Positions 34,116-41,820 of a DNA stretch of 44,516 nucleotides are shown piece after piece. Numbering within the stretch: position 1 is the first letter of the stretch; every line of letters begins with the position of its first letter. The notes under the pieces were generated by a model. It searched no databases. It was not told where the DNA came from and saw nothing but the letters and a program-made list of their open reading frames with translations. Origin of the DNA: PUPG01 sp031323845. Lineage in GTDB: Bacteria > Bacteroidota > Bacteroidia > Bacteroidales > UBA7960. The stretch spans positions 1 to 44,516 of the forward strand of contig JAVIYP010000022.1 in NCBI GenBank assembly GCA_031323845.1, in the 5' to 3' direction. Made by a program: the position numbers and the translations under genes.

Positions 34116-34664
34116 ATGGATTATCCGAATATTGTTTTACTGAGCGGTACGGGCCGCAATGTTGGAAAAACCACCTTTGTATGTTCGTTGTTGAAACATT
34201 TCACCGATCTTCGCATGGTCACCGTAAAAGTGTCGCCACACTGGCACCGGACCGTTTATGGAGAGGTGCTGCTCTTTGAAGATATGCGCTTGCTGCTTAC
34301 GCGCGAAACCAGTAACGACAGCAATAAAGATACTGCACGAATGCTCCGTTGCGGTGCAGCACAGGTTTATTATCTTCAGCATACCGATGAGGATGCCATG
34401 ATGCAGGCATTTAACTACCTGGTAAAAACATCGCAAGAAGATGCTCCCATGATCATTGAAAGTGCGTTGCTTGCCAAATATGTCAGACCAGCACTGCACC
34501 TGAGGATAACCCGAAGCGATACACCCCCGTCAGACAAAGCCGTCCCGGATGTTCCTTTTGACAAACTGGTAACTTTTGACGGAACACAGTTTGACATGGG
34601 GCCGGATGAACTTGGCTGGAATACAAAAAATAACAGTTGGTTTTTGTCAGAAACAAGGGGTTGA
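34116..34664 (+). CDS. P-loop NTPase, MobB-like, function unknown
   Basis: A 182-residue protein starting MDYPNIVLLSGTGRNVGKTT; residues 11-20 form a Walker A loop (GTGRNVGKTT) like that of MobB, FtsY-type and dethiobiotin-synthase-like P-loop proteins. A Walker B-like strand may be MIIESALLAKY (about 126-136), with an invariant-looking Glu. It has no membrane segment. The true start is after the kinase stop codon at 34105, at 34116. The close spacing to the kinase gene suggests co-expression, so it might act with that signalling pair, or it may merely follow. No molybdenum-cofactor gene is nearby, so a MobB role is not supported. Confidence 0.7.
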   Translation: MDYPNIVLLSGTGRNVGKTTFVCSLLKHFTDLRMVTVKVSPHWHRTVYGEVLLFEDMRLLLTRETSNDSNKDTARMLRCGAAQVYYLQHTDEDAMMQAFNYLVKTSQEDAPMIIESALLAKYVRPALHLRITRSDTPPSDKAVPDVPFDKLVTFDGTQFDMGPDELGWNTKNNSWFLSETRG

Positions 34665-34726
34665 CCTTAGCTGACCAGGGTTTGTGAAAAGCATTGGAGG
34701 TTATTGCTGATGGGATGTCCGGATAT

Positions 34727-34757
34727 AAAAAAAAAAAGCCCCTTTGGTTAAGGGGCT
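34727..34757 (-). terminator. intrinsic terminator of the cold-shock gene
   Basis: Read on the minus strand, an 8-bp stem (AGCCCCTT with AAGGGGCT, 34737-34744 and 34750-34757) with a 5-base loop is followed by about 11 U residues (plus-strand A-run 34727-34737). This is a textbook rho-independent terminator 41 bases after the stop codon. Confidence 0.92.
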
Positions 34758-34797
34758 AGATGGTCTGAAAAAGACCGTTGCTTAATCAAAGGATGAT

Positions 34798-34989
34798 CTA
34801 TGCCAGTTTTACGTTTGCTGCATTCATGCCTTTTCTTCCTTCTACAAGCTCGAAGCTAACTTCATCGCCTTCGCGAACCTGGTCAACAAGACCTGTAGCG
34901 TGTACGAAGAATTCCTCTTCTGTTTCGTGATCCTTAATAAATCCAAATCCTTTAAGTTCGTTGAAGAACTTTACTGTTCCAGTTTTCAT
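34798..34989 (-). CDS. cold-shock domain protein, CspA family
   Basis: A 63-residue single-domain nucleic-acid chaperone that binds single-stranded RNA and DNA and relieves RNA structure in the cold. It has MKTGTVKFFNELKGFGFIKD with RNP1 (KGFGFIKD, 13-20) and RNP2 (EEFFVHATG, 25-33). The protein is a little shorter than the E. coli 70-residue form, which is normal for this group. It is followed by a good terminator and preceded by a promoter that gives a leader of about 118 bases, a common feature of cold-regulated csp genes. Confidence 0.95.
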   Translation of the reverse strand: MKTGTVKFFNELKGFGFIKDHETEEEFFVHATGLVDQVREGDEVSFELVEGRKGMNAANVKLA

Positions 34990-35112
34990 AAAATGTAATA
35001 ATTTGATTGAATAATTGAATTGAAAAACACTAATTGACGGAAACTGATCTTCGGAAAGCTGTTTTGGAAATCAATGAAGCGGTAATCAATTCGTACTAAT
35101 TTAAATGCAGCA

Positions 35113-35120
35113 CAAAGGTA
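35113..35120 (-). promoter_or_regulatory. candidate -7 box for the cold-shock gene
   Basis: The minus strand reads TACCTTTG, an exact TAnnTTTG match. Transcription would start near 35106, giving a leader of roughly 118 bases with possible cold-responsive structure. No clear -33 TTG was seen at about 19 bases upstream. Confidence 0.5.
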
Positions 35121-35184
35121 ACATAATTTAAATTACTTCTATAAAAAAAGACATTTTTTTAAAAAAAATACATGGACCCGACTT

Positions 35185-35925
35185 TTATTGAATGCTATTG
35201 GCAAGCAAATCGGCAATGTGCATGGTTTTTAAGGCTATTTTATGCTTTTTGATAAAACCCTCAAGGTGCATAAGGCACGAAGAGTCAGTTGATACAATGT
35301 AAGCAGCTCCCGTATCGACGGCATGCTGAACCTTTTGTTCGGCCATAGCAGTACTGATGGCTTCATGCTTTATGGCAAAGGTTCCTCCAAATCCGCAGCA
35401 TACATCGCTTTGCTGCATTTCAGTGAATTCAAGGTCGCGGATATGGGCCAGCAAACGCCTGGGCTGATCAGTAAGGCCATATTCGCGCAGCGCTGCACAT
35501 GAATCATGATAGGTTATTTTTGCAGCATAGGTGCCGCCAAGATCTTCAACCCCCATTACATTGACCAGAAAGTCGGTAAACTCATAAATCTTTTTGGCCA
35601 GCATGTTGTTTTCGTTGTGCAAGGTTGAGTTGTAAAACATCTGGGTGTAATAGTTTTTAACCATACCAATGCATGAAGCTGAGGGCCCTACAACATAATC
35701 ATAACCGGTAAAATCCCTGATAAACTTTTCGCCCAGGTGCTTGGCTTCATCATTGAAGCCACTGTTAAAAGCCACCTGGCCACAGCAGGTTTGCTCAGGA
35801 TTGTACAGAAACTGCATCTTGTTTCTGCTGATTTCATTGGCTTTGTTCAACACCCTGATCATGTTGAAACCGGTATCCGGAAAAAACTGATCAATAAAAC
35901 ACGGAATAAAAAGACCGGCTTTCAT
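35185..35925 (-). CDS. LutA/YkgE-like (Fe-S)-binding oxidoreductase subunit
   Basis: A 246-residue protein with two cysteine-rich CCG domains that bind an iron-sulfur or related cluster: IPCFIDQF with EQTCCGQVAFNSG in the first half, and YHDSCAALREYG with DVCCGFGGTFAIKH in the second. This is the LutA/YkgE pattern, one of three proteins of the LutABC L-lactate oxidation complex. LutB and LutC are not seen within this window: the preceding gene is RlmB. A lone LutA-like protein could act with partners elsewhere, or with another dehydrogenase. The gene starts 72 bases after rlmB on the same strand. Confidence 0.9.
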   Translation of the reverse strand: MKAGLFIPCFIDQFFPDTGFNMIRVLNKANEISRNKMQFLYNPEQTCCGQVAFNSGFNDEAKHLGEKFIRDFTGYDYVVGPSASCIGMVKNYYTQMFYNSTLHNENNMLAKKIYEFTDFLVNVMGVEDLGGTYAAKITYHDSCAALREYGLTDQPRRLLAHIRDLEFTEMQQSDVCCGFGGTFAIKHEAISTAMAEQKVQHAVDTGAAYIVSTDSSCLMHLEGFIKKHKIALKTMHIADLLANSIQ

Positions 35926-35997
35926 TTAGAATGTATTTGTATGTTACTGAATTGGTTCAATGTTTTGAAATTGCTGATGATTCGCTTACGGTACATC

Positions 35998-36735
35998 TTA
36001 TGTATTGAAATGCCTTTGCCGCAATGCTTCAAAGAGTATGACACCCGCTGCAACAGACACATTCAGGGATGCAATGTTTCCTTTCATTGGAATGGAAACC
36101 GTTTTATCCGCCATTTTTCTTGCCGAAGACGACACTCCTTTGTCTTCGGAACCCAGAATGACCGCCAGGTGCTGATCCAGCTTTTCTCCGTAGATGGTGT
36201 TTTTTGCCCTGTCGTCGGAAGCCAGAACTGCTATACCGCAGGCTTTCAGGAAGCTAATGGCATGCGTAACACTGGTTTCCCGGCATACCGGAATCCTGGC
36301 AAGGGCACCGGCCGAAGCCTTTATCGCCTCAGCATTTACGGGGGCATTTCCTTTTTCGGGAATGACCAGGGCGTGGGCACCGGCACATTCGGCGGAGCGC
36401 GCAATGGCACCCATATTCCTTACGTCGGTTACACCATCAAGGACCAGCAGGAGCAGCTTTTCACCGGTGTTCACCAGTTCCGGCAGTATGCTTTCGAGCG
36501 ATTGGTATTCAATGATGGCTCTGAAAGCAAGTACCCCCTGGTGGTTTTGTTTGCAAAGCTTGTTTAAACGAGCTGCAGGAACCATCTGGTAAGGGATTTT
36601 GTGCTTTCTGATCAGCGAAAACAGCGTTTGAACGTTGCTGCCGTGCAACGCCTGCTGCATAAGAACTTTTTCAGGTTTGCCGCCGCTTTCAATGAATTCA
36701 ATTATTGGGCGTATGCCAAAGATAAGGTCTTCCAA
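35998..36735 (-). CDS. rlmB: 23S rRNA (guanosine-2'-O-)-methyltransferase RlmB
   Basis: A 245-residue SpoU-family (SPOUT) enzyme that methylates a guanosine ribose in 23S rRNA using SAM. The N-terminal L30e-like substrate-binding domain (about 1-80) starts MEDLIFGIRPIIEFIESGGK, followed by a linker and the catalytic knot domain with VTDVRNMGAIARSAECAGAH, KASAGALARIPVCRE, ILGSEDKGVSSSARK and SIPMKGNIASLNVSVAAGVI, all RlmB/TrmH signatures. Length is normal. It lies 64 bases after ung and 72 before the LutA-like gene. Confidence 0.93.
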   Translation of the reverse strand: MEDLIFGIRPIIEFIESGGKPEKVLMQQALHGSNVQTLFSLIRKHKIPYQMVPAARLNKLCKQNHQGVLAFRAIIEYQSLESILPELVNTGEKLLLLVLDGVTDVRNMGAIARSAECAGAHALVIPEKGNAPVNAEAIKASAGALARIPVCRETSVTHAISFLKACGIAVLASDDRAKNTIYGEKLDQHLAVILGSEDKGVSSSARKMADKTVSIPMKGNIASLNVSVAAGVILFEALRQRHFNT

Positions 36736-36799
36736 GTTTTTTTAATTATGGGATGTTAATAAACGCAAACCAACAGAATGCAAAGTTCGTAAAAATAAT

Positions 36800-37486
36800 T
36801 CAATCAAGACCCCAGTCAATGGCGTTACCACCGTTTGAAGTTATGAAGTCGTTGGCTTTGGAGAAATGCCGGCAACCGAAAAACCCCCTTGAGGCAGACA
36901 GTGGTGACGGGTGTGGCGCCGTTAGAATGTGATGCTTGTCAGCGTTAATGAGCGCTCTTTTTGCCTGGGCGTAACTGCCCCATAGTAAAAACACCAGGCC
37001 TTCCCTTTTTTCTGAGAGGGCCCTGATGGCTGCATCTGTAAAACGTTCCCATCCTTTGTTCTGGTGCGATCCGGCCTGTCGCGCCCTGACCGTTAACGTA
37101 GCATTGAGGAGCAAAACTCCCTGGTGCGCCCACGATTCCAAATTGCCATGACGGGGTTCGGCTATCCCAAGATCATTTCGCAATTCTTTGAAAATATTGA
37201 CGAGTGAAGGCGGCTTAGGCACCCCGTAGTTTACCGAAAAACACAGACCGTGAGCCTGACCCGGCCCATGATAAGGATCCTGGCCTAACAAAACCACCTT
37301 TACGCTATCAAAGGGTGTGTTGTTAAAAGCAGCAAAAATTCTTGACCCCGGAGGATAGATCGTGTATGTTCTTTTCTCTTCAATAAGAAATTGTTTCAAC
37401 CGGACAAAATAATCCGATGCAAATTCCTCCTTCAGAACCTTGCCCCAGCTTTCTTCAATAAGCGGTTTGATCTTCTGTTCCGACAT
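36800..37486 (-). CDS. ung: uracil-DNA glycosylase, family 1
   Basis: A 228-residue base-excision repair enzyme that removes uracil from DNA. It has the catalytic motif LLGQDPYHGPGQAHGL with Asp70, the uracil-pocket LLLNATLTVR and the DNA-clamp HPSPLSASRGFFGCRHFS with its catalytic His. Size and order match E. coli Ung. It begins 18 bases after the stop of the Mur-ligase gene on the same strand, so the two are likely co-transcribed, though the pairing has no obvious functional sense. Confidence 0.96.
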   Translation of the reverse strand: MSEQKIKPLIEESWGKVLKEEFASDYFVRLKQFLIEEKRTYTIYPPGSRIFAAFNNTPFDSVKVVLLGQDPYHGPGQAHGLCFSVNYGVPKPPSLVNIFKELRNDLGIAEPRHGNLESWAHQGVLLLNATLTVRARQAGSHQNKGWERFTDAAIRALSEKREGLVFLLWGSYAQAKRALINADKHHILTAPHPSPLSASRGFFGCRHFSKANDFITSNGGNAIDWGLD

Positions 37487-37504
37487 TATTTGGTTAATTA
37501 AACG

Positions 37505-38878
37505 TTACTGGTTACCATCAAAAGCAATGCGTCTGATCCAGGCATGCATGTCAAAACCACCAAAACTTCCCGAACTCATCATTAAAAAACAACTGTCCGA
37601 CACCGACCGGTGGTATAAGACCTCTTCCAGCTTTTCCTTATCATGGATAACCCTGATCCTTTCTTTTTGAAATGCCCCGGCCACCTTGTTGGGATCAAGC
37701 ATCGGTAATTTTTTAAGCGCCAGGGCGTGCGGACTGTAAAACACGATGGCCTCATCTGCTGCATCCATACATCCTGCATAATGTGATAAAAAATGCTCAC
37801 TGAGGCTCGAATAGGTATGCAATTCCATGCAGGCAACCAGGTGTTTCGACGGAAACTGCTCTCTTACAGCTTCCACCGTAGCCCTCAACTTGCTTGGTGC
37901 ATGGGCGAAATCCCTGATCACCATGGTGCTTCCATTGTTGTAAAGCAGCTCCATACGCTTGCTGGCTCCTTTAAAGTCAACGATCGCTTCAAAAAACATT
38001 TCATTGCTGATGCCGGTTTGCAGGGCCAGAAGACGGGCTGCATTCAGGTTAAGCAGGTTATGCCTTCCAAATATCTGAAGAGGGTATGATTTGCCTTCAA
38101 AAATTATATGCGTAATGCCCTTATCTATTGTATATTCAGGAAGGCCATAAGGAAATAGATGCAAGCGGTCACCGGCGGTCTCCTCAACAAGGCGTTTTAC
38201 CTGTTCATCATCGATGCAGTATATCAGCTTGCCACCATCTTCGGCGCATTGAATGAATTTCCGGAATTGCTCCAGGTAGTCCTCAAAGGTTTTGAACACG
38301 TTGATATGATCCCAGGAAATACCGCTGATCAGCGCAATATGAGGCCGGTACAAATGGAATTTCGGCCTCGGATCCATTGGAGAACTGGGATATTCATCAC
38401 CCTCCATAACCATAAAAGGAGCCTCATCAGTCAAACGCACCATAACCTGGAAACCCTCCAGCTGCGCACCAACCATGTAATCAGTGTCCACCTGGCAACG
38501 CTGCATGACATGCAACAACATTGAGGTAATGCTGGTCTTGCCATGGCTGCCACCAATTACAATGCGTGTTTTGTGCTCGGATTGCCGGTACAGGAATTCC
38601 GGATAGGAATAGACGGACAGGCCCAACGACTGCGCCTTCAGCAGTTCCGGATTATCAGCTTTTGCATGCATGCCCACAATAACAGCATCAAGACCCTTAT
38701 GAATTTTTTCAGGAAACCATCCTGTGGCCACAGGTAACAGCTCATGGTTCAGCAATCTCGACCGGGAAGGCTCAAACACTTCATCGTCAGAACCCGAAAC
38801 ACGATAACCTTTAAGCTTCAGTGCAATGGCAAGGTTATGCATGGCCGATCCGCCAATAGCTATAAAATGTACGTTCAT
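37505..38878 (-). CDS. mpl: Mpl-type Mur ligase (UDP-MurNAc:tripeptide ligase)
   Basis: A 457-residue cytoplasmic ligase of the Mur family, most similar in layout to Mpl, which joins recycled murein tripeptide to UDP-MurNAc. It has the N-terminal Rossmann motif IAIGGSAMHNLAIALKLKGY-like region (shown as FIAIGGSAMHNLA), the ATP loop GGSHGKTSIT (about 108-117), MEGDEYPSSPMDPRPKF, HINVFKTFEDYL and the C-terminal domain with RDFAHAPSKLRATVEA. The motif GGSHGKTS replaces the more common GTHGKTT; this occurs in Bacteroidota Mpl. A murein-recycling role is inferred from family. Confidence 0.88.
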   Translation of the reverse strand: MNVHFIAIGGSAMHNLAIALKLKGYRVSGSDDEVFEPSRSRLLNHELLPVATGWFPEKIHKGLDAVIVGMHAKADNPELLKAQSLGLSVYSYPEFLYRQSEHKTRIVIGGSHGKTSITSMLLHVMQRCQVDTDYMVGAQLEGFQVMVRLTDEAPFMVMEGDEYPSSPMDPRPKFHLYRPHIALISGISWDHINVFKTFEDYLEQFRKFIQCAEDGGKLIYCIDDEQVKRLVEETAGDRLHLFPYGLPEYTIDKGITHIIFEGKSYPLQIFGRHNLLNLNAARLLALQTGISNEMFFEAIVDFKGASKRMELLYNNGSTMVIRDFAHAPSKLRATVEAVREQFPSKHLVACMELHTYSSLSEHFLSHYAGCMDAADEAIVFYSPHALALKKLPMLDPNKVAGAFQKERIRVIHDKEKLEEVLYHRSVSDSCFLMMSSGSFGGFDMHAWIRRIAFDGNQ

Positions 38879-38951
38879 GGATTCCTGCTTTTATGCGTAA
38901 AGATAGTCTTTTTCATGGGATATCACTTCCCGGAATTTCAGATGCTTTTTG

Positions 38952-38959
38952 TACATTTG
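38952..38959 (+). promoter_or_regulatory. possible -7 box upstream of the MBL hydrolase
   Basis: TACATTTG matches TAnnTTTG, but it is 262 bases from the start codon of the MBL gene and no -33 element is visible, so the link to that gene is weak. Confidence 0.3.
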
Positions 38960-39100
38960 TAAGATGATATTCGAATAAAATCTGCTACATATATGCATAT
39001 ATATGTGTGTTGTCAGTCATATCTTGTTCATGAAACGTCCGTGTTGAAGATCCCGGTCATTGATGAACAAATTTTTCAACACATAGGAGCATGATTATTA

Positions 39101-39156
39101 GGAAGTCGGAAGTCAGAAGTCGGAAATCTGACATCTGAATTCTGAATTCTGACATC
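39101..39156. repeat. eight-unit heptanucleotide repeat forming an inverted repeat
   Basis: Exact seven-base phasing gives GGAAGTC, GGAAGTC, AGAAGTC, GGAAATC, TGACATC, TGAATTC, TGAATTC, TGACATC. The first half and the second half are roughly complementary: 39108-39128 pairs with 39137-39157 at 17 of 21 positions with an 8-base loop. It is probably a dispersed repeat. Confidence 0.75.
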
Positions 39157-39220
39157 CAATCAGTATCTTAGACATAAACACAAAACACAGATAATCAAAA
39201 AGTAACAAAAATATAAACAG

Positions 39221-40078
39221 ATGAAATTACATACAGTAGTTCCTGAAAGCTTCAGAATGGATGGTGGCGCCTGTTTTGGTGTGGTGCCAAAATCAATTTG
39301 GCAAAAATACGTGCAGGCTGATGAGAACAACATGATTCCGTTATCGTCGCGATGTTTTCTTGCAGATACGGGCGAGCGGATTGTCCTGGTCGATGTAGGC
39401 ATGGGAAATAAGCAAAGCGAAAAGTTTTTCAGTTATTATTATCTTTTTGAGAATATCGGATTGGAAAAAGCGCTTGCTGAGCACGGTTACAGCTGCGACC
39501 AGGTTACCGATGTCATTCTCACACATCTGCATTTTGACCATGTTGGCGGTGCCGTTACATGGGCTTCCGACGGGAAAACCCCGCAACTGGTATTTCCCAA
39601 CGCAACATACTATTGTTCCAAAGCGCAGTGGGATACGGCCATGGATCCTAACCCGAGGGAAAAAGCATCGTACTTTGAGGAAAACATGATGCCCATATAC
39701 GATAGTGGCCGGCTGGAGTTTATTCATGAAGAAGGACCCCTGTGCGAAGGGGTGTACCTTGAGATCAAAAACGGCCATACAGAAGGATTGATAGTGCCTG
39801 TATTTGATTATAAAGGCAGAAAAGTTGTCTTCATGGGAGACTTTATTGCCGCCCTTGGCAATATCCCGCTGGCCTACATCCCAAGCTTTGACATCAATCC
39901 TGTTCTTTCGATGCAGGAGAAGCAAGAGTTTCTCCAACGTGCCGTTGACCAAAACTATGTGCTCGTTTTTCAGCACGATTATGATCATGAATGCTGCACG
40001 CTTGAGCAAACACCCAAAGGCATTCGTGCCAACAAGGTTTTCTCACTTAAAGAGCTGACATCAGGAAAGGTACAGTAA
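39221..40078 (+). CDS. MBL-fold metallo-hydrolase
   Basis: A 285-residue metallo-beta-lactamase-fold hydrolase, probably cytoplasmic. The metal-binding motif is THLHFDHVGG (residues 101-110; His102, His104, Asp106, His107), with later metal ligands in KNGHTEGL (about 187), MGDFIA and QHDYDHE. The N-terminal GGACFGVVPKSIWQKY segment is shared with the AHL-lactonase-like/YtnP group that hydrolyses lactones and esters, but the substrate is not known. A candidate promoter sits 262 bases upstream. Confidence 0.9.
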   Translation: MKLHTVVPESFRMDGGACFGVVPKSIWQKYVQADENNMIPLSSRCFLADTGERIVLVDVGMGNKQSEKFFSYYYLFENIGLEKALAEHGYSCDQVTDVILTHLHFDHVGGAVTWASDGKTPQLVFPNATYYCSKAQWDTAMDPNPREKASYFEENMMPIYDSGRLEFIHEEGPLCEGVYLEIKNGHTEGLIVPVFDYKGRKVVFMGDFIAALGNIPLAYIPSFDINPVLSMQEKQEFLQRAVDQNYVLVFQHDYDHECCTLEQTPKGIRANKVFSLKELTSGKVQ

Positions 40079-40130
40079 ATCAAGTCGTTGGTGGCCTAGG
40101 TGAGCTCCAGTTCCACCGATCTGTTTACAT

Positions 40131-40865
40131 ATGGTTAATCGTTTTGTGATCATGAAGGAAACCCTGGTAGTTTACAATAAAAAGTTCGAAAAGATGCAGG
40201 CTGAAGAAATGCTGGCTTCTATCCTGCAGGAATACGGTGACAAGGTAGCTTTTTCTTCCAGCATGAGTGCCGAAGACCAGGTAGTTACGCATATGTTATG
40301 CGCGCTTACCGATACACCCGTAATTTTTACGCTTGACACAGGAAGGCTGTTTTATGAAACCTACGACCTGATTGATAAAACCAACAAACATTTCGGCATC
40401 AGTATCCGCGTCATGTTTCCAGATAATACAAGCATTGAAACCATGGTTAAGGGGAAAGGGATCAATCTTTTTTATGACAGCATTGAGAACCGTAAGCTTT
40501 GCTGCCGCATTCGCAAGATTGAACCCCTCGAAAGGGCACTGCAGGGTAACAAGGTCTGGATTACAGGACTGAGGAGTGAACAATCGCCTACCAGGCATGA
40601 CCTCCGGATTGCAGAATACGATGACGCCATTGGCATCATCAAGCTTAATCCGCTGCTGCACTGGAAAGAATCTGAAGTTTGGGAGTATATCCGTCATCAT
40701 CAGATTCCCTATAATCCCTTACACGACCAAGGGTTTCCGAGTCTCGGGTGCAAACCATGCACAAGGGCTATCCTGCCGGGTGAAGACATACGCGCCGGAC
40801 GCTGGTGGTGGGAACATCCCGAAAGCAGGGAATGTGGTCTGCATCGCTCGGATAAAAAAGGTTAA
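40131..40865 (+). CDS. cysH: APS reductase (iron-sulfur), CysH family
   Basis: A cytoplasmic assimilatory reductase of about 244 residues that reduces adenylyl sulfate to sulfite with thioredoxin. It has SSSMSAEDQVV (nucleotide phosphate loop), DTGRLFYETY and RSEQSPTRHDL. Cys124-Cys125 (RKLCCRIRKIEPL) and Cys207/Cys210 (GCKPCTRA) form the four-cysteine site of a [4Fe-4S] cluster, and the C-terminal ECGLH has catalytic Cys235. That marks it as an APS reductase, since plain PAPS reductases lack the paired Cys. An internal ATG at 40152 is an equally likely start. No other sulfate assimilation gene is nearby. Confidence 0.93.
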   Translation: MVNRFVIMKETLVVYNKKFEKMQAEEMLASILQEYGDKVAFSSSMSAEDQVVTHMLCALTDTPVIFTLDTGRLFYETYDLIDKTNKHFGISIRVMFPDNTSIETMVKGKGINLFYDSIENRKLCCRIRKIEPLERALQGNKVWITGLRSEQSPTRHDLRIAEYDDAIGIIKLNPLLHWKESEVWEYIRHHQIPYNPLHDQGFPSLGCKPCTRAILPGEDIRAGRWWWEHPESRECGLHRSDKKG

Positions 40866-40893
40866 TCTTCTTATAATATTTGTTTTGCAACAA

Positions 40894-40926
40894 TTGTTTA
40901 AACAAAAACTTTAATCAAAGGTTTTT
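40894..40926. terminator. possible A/U-rich hairpin between cysH and the SDR gene
   Basis: The palindrome TTGTTTAAACAA (40894-40905) runs into an A/U-rich hairpin: AAAACTTT (40905-40912) pairs with AAAGGTTTT (40917-40925), with one bulge and an AATC loop. It separates convergent genes and overlaps the SDR stop codon. It is weak in GC. Confidence 0.35.
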
Positions 40927-41707
40927 ACACGTTTTTTGGAGGGATAAGGTCGTTCTCCACCATTACTCCACCGTCAACGGTTATGATGCTTCCGGTTACC
41001 CAACCGGCTTCTTCTGAAATCAGAAAACATACCATGGCAGCAACATCATGCGCATTGCCTATTCTGCCTAAAGGGTAGCGTGGCCTTGACTTCTCAAGCA
41101 TGGTTTCATATTCCTGGTCAGAAGCAACTATTTGATTATCAAGATGGATATTTGTCCTGACCAGGCCGGGGTTTACAGAGTTTACACGAATTCCGTAAGT
41201 ACCCAGATCTCCGGCAAGAAAACGGGTGAACATGTCAAGCCCTGCCTTTGATACCGAATAGGGTAAACTGGTACCGGGCTTCAGCCCGGCCACAGAAGAT
41301 ATATTTACCACAGAAGCACCGTTGGCTTTGCGCAACAAGGGAAGCAATGCTTTGGTGAGAATAAAAGGTCCGTTGAGGTTTACATTCAGCGTATATTGCC
41401 AGTCTTCCAGGCTTATGGTTTCCAGGCTGCCCTTGGTCAGCACCCCGGCATTGTTTACCAGGCCATGCAATACGCCATAGTTTTTATCCAGATAATGCAG
41501 GATTCGTGCTGCATCTCCGGGCTTCGAAATGTCACCACTGATAAAATCAATGCGGTTTGTTATCTCCGGGTGTTCTTTTCGTGCCCTGGCTATTTTTTCA
41601 GCGCTCCGACTTAAAGATACAACCTGATAACCATGATCCGTCAATAAAGCTGCAACTGCAAGTCCGATACCTGAACTTCCGCCTGTTACCAAAACTGTTT
41701 TTCCCAT
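40925..41707 (-). CDS. SDR family oxidoreductase
   Basis: A 260-residue short-chain dehydrogenase/reductase using NAD(P)H. The nucleotide-binding GGSSGIG (9-15) and the catalytic Ser137, Tyr150 and Lys154 (YSVSK) are all in place, with NNAGVL and a closing VTGSIITVDGGVM. The Rossmann loop after beta-2 (SLSRSAEKIA) has an Arg, which favours NADPH. Classic SDR length. It might act on a sugar, acyl or steroid carbonyl; neighbouring genes do not help. Confidence 0.92.
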   Translation of the reverse strand: MGKTVLVTGGSSGIGLAVAALLTDHGYQVVSLSRSAEKIARARKEHPEITNRIDFISGDISKPGDAARILHYLDKNYGVLHGLVNNAGVLTKGSLETISLEDWQYTLNVNLNGPFILTKALLPLLRKANGASVVNISSVAGLKPGTSLPYSVSKAGLDMFTRFLAGDLGTYGIRVNSVNPGLVRTNIHLDNQIVASDQEYETMLEKSRPRYPLGRIGNAHDVAAMVCFLISEEAGWVTGSIITVDGGVMVENDLIPPKNV

Positions 41708-41770
41708 AGCTGATTTTCGTTTTTACGGTCAAAAGGGATTCATCGTGTCATGATATCCCTGAACATTTGT

Positions 41771-41778
41771 TACTTTTG
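41771..41778 (+). promoter_or_regulatory. candidate -7 box for the DUF3078 gene
   Basis: TACTTTTG is an exact TAnnTTTG match, 203 bases before the DUF3078 start codon. It would make a long, structured leader. The opposite gene, the SDR, starts at 41707. Confidence 0.45.
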
Positions 41779-41820
41779 CAATGCATCTAAGTTAATAAAA
41801 ACAAAGGAAACGCCCTCTTT

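Larger units (their letters stand above)
38879..39220. other. 342-base intergenic region with a heptad repeat
   Basis: The region is AT-rich between the divergent mpl and MBL genes. It contains an exact -7-like TACATTTG (38952-38959, plus strand), an AT-rich near-palindrome around 38987-39006 (ACATATATGC...) and a block of eight heptanucleotides (39101-39156). No coding frame or known RNA gene was recognised. Confidence 0.5.

Noticed and set aside
35737..36567. Long plus-strand open frame opposite rlmB and the LutA-like gene
   Set aside because: Both strands' clear family motifs are on the minus strand; this frame crosses two genes and an intergenic gap and has no motifs.
39101..39156. CRISPR array
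   Set aside because: Units are only seven bases without spacers, and no cas gene is present.
39341..40009. Long minus-strand frame opposite the MBL hydrolase
   Set aside because: The metal-binding motif is intact on the plus strand; the opposite frame has no recognisable features.
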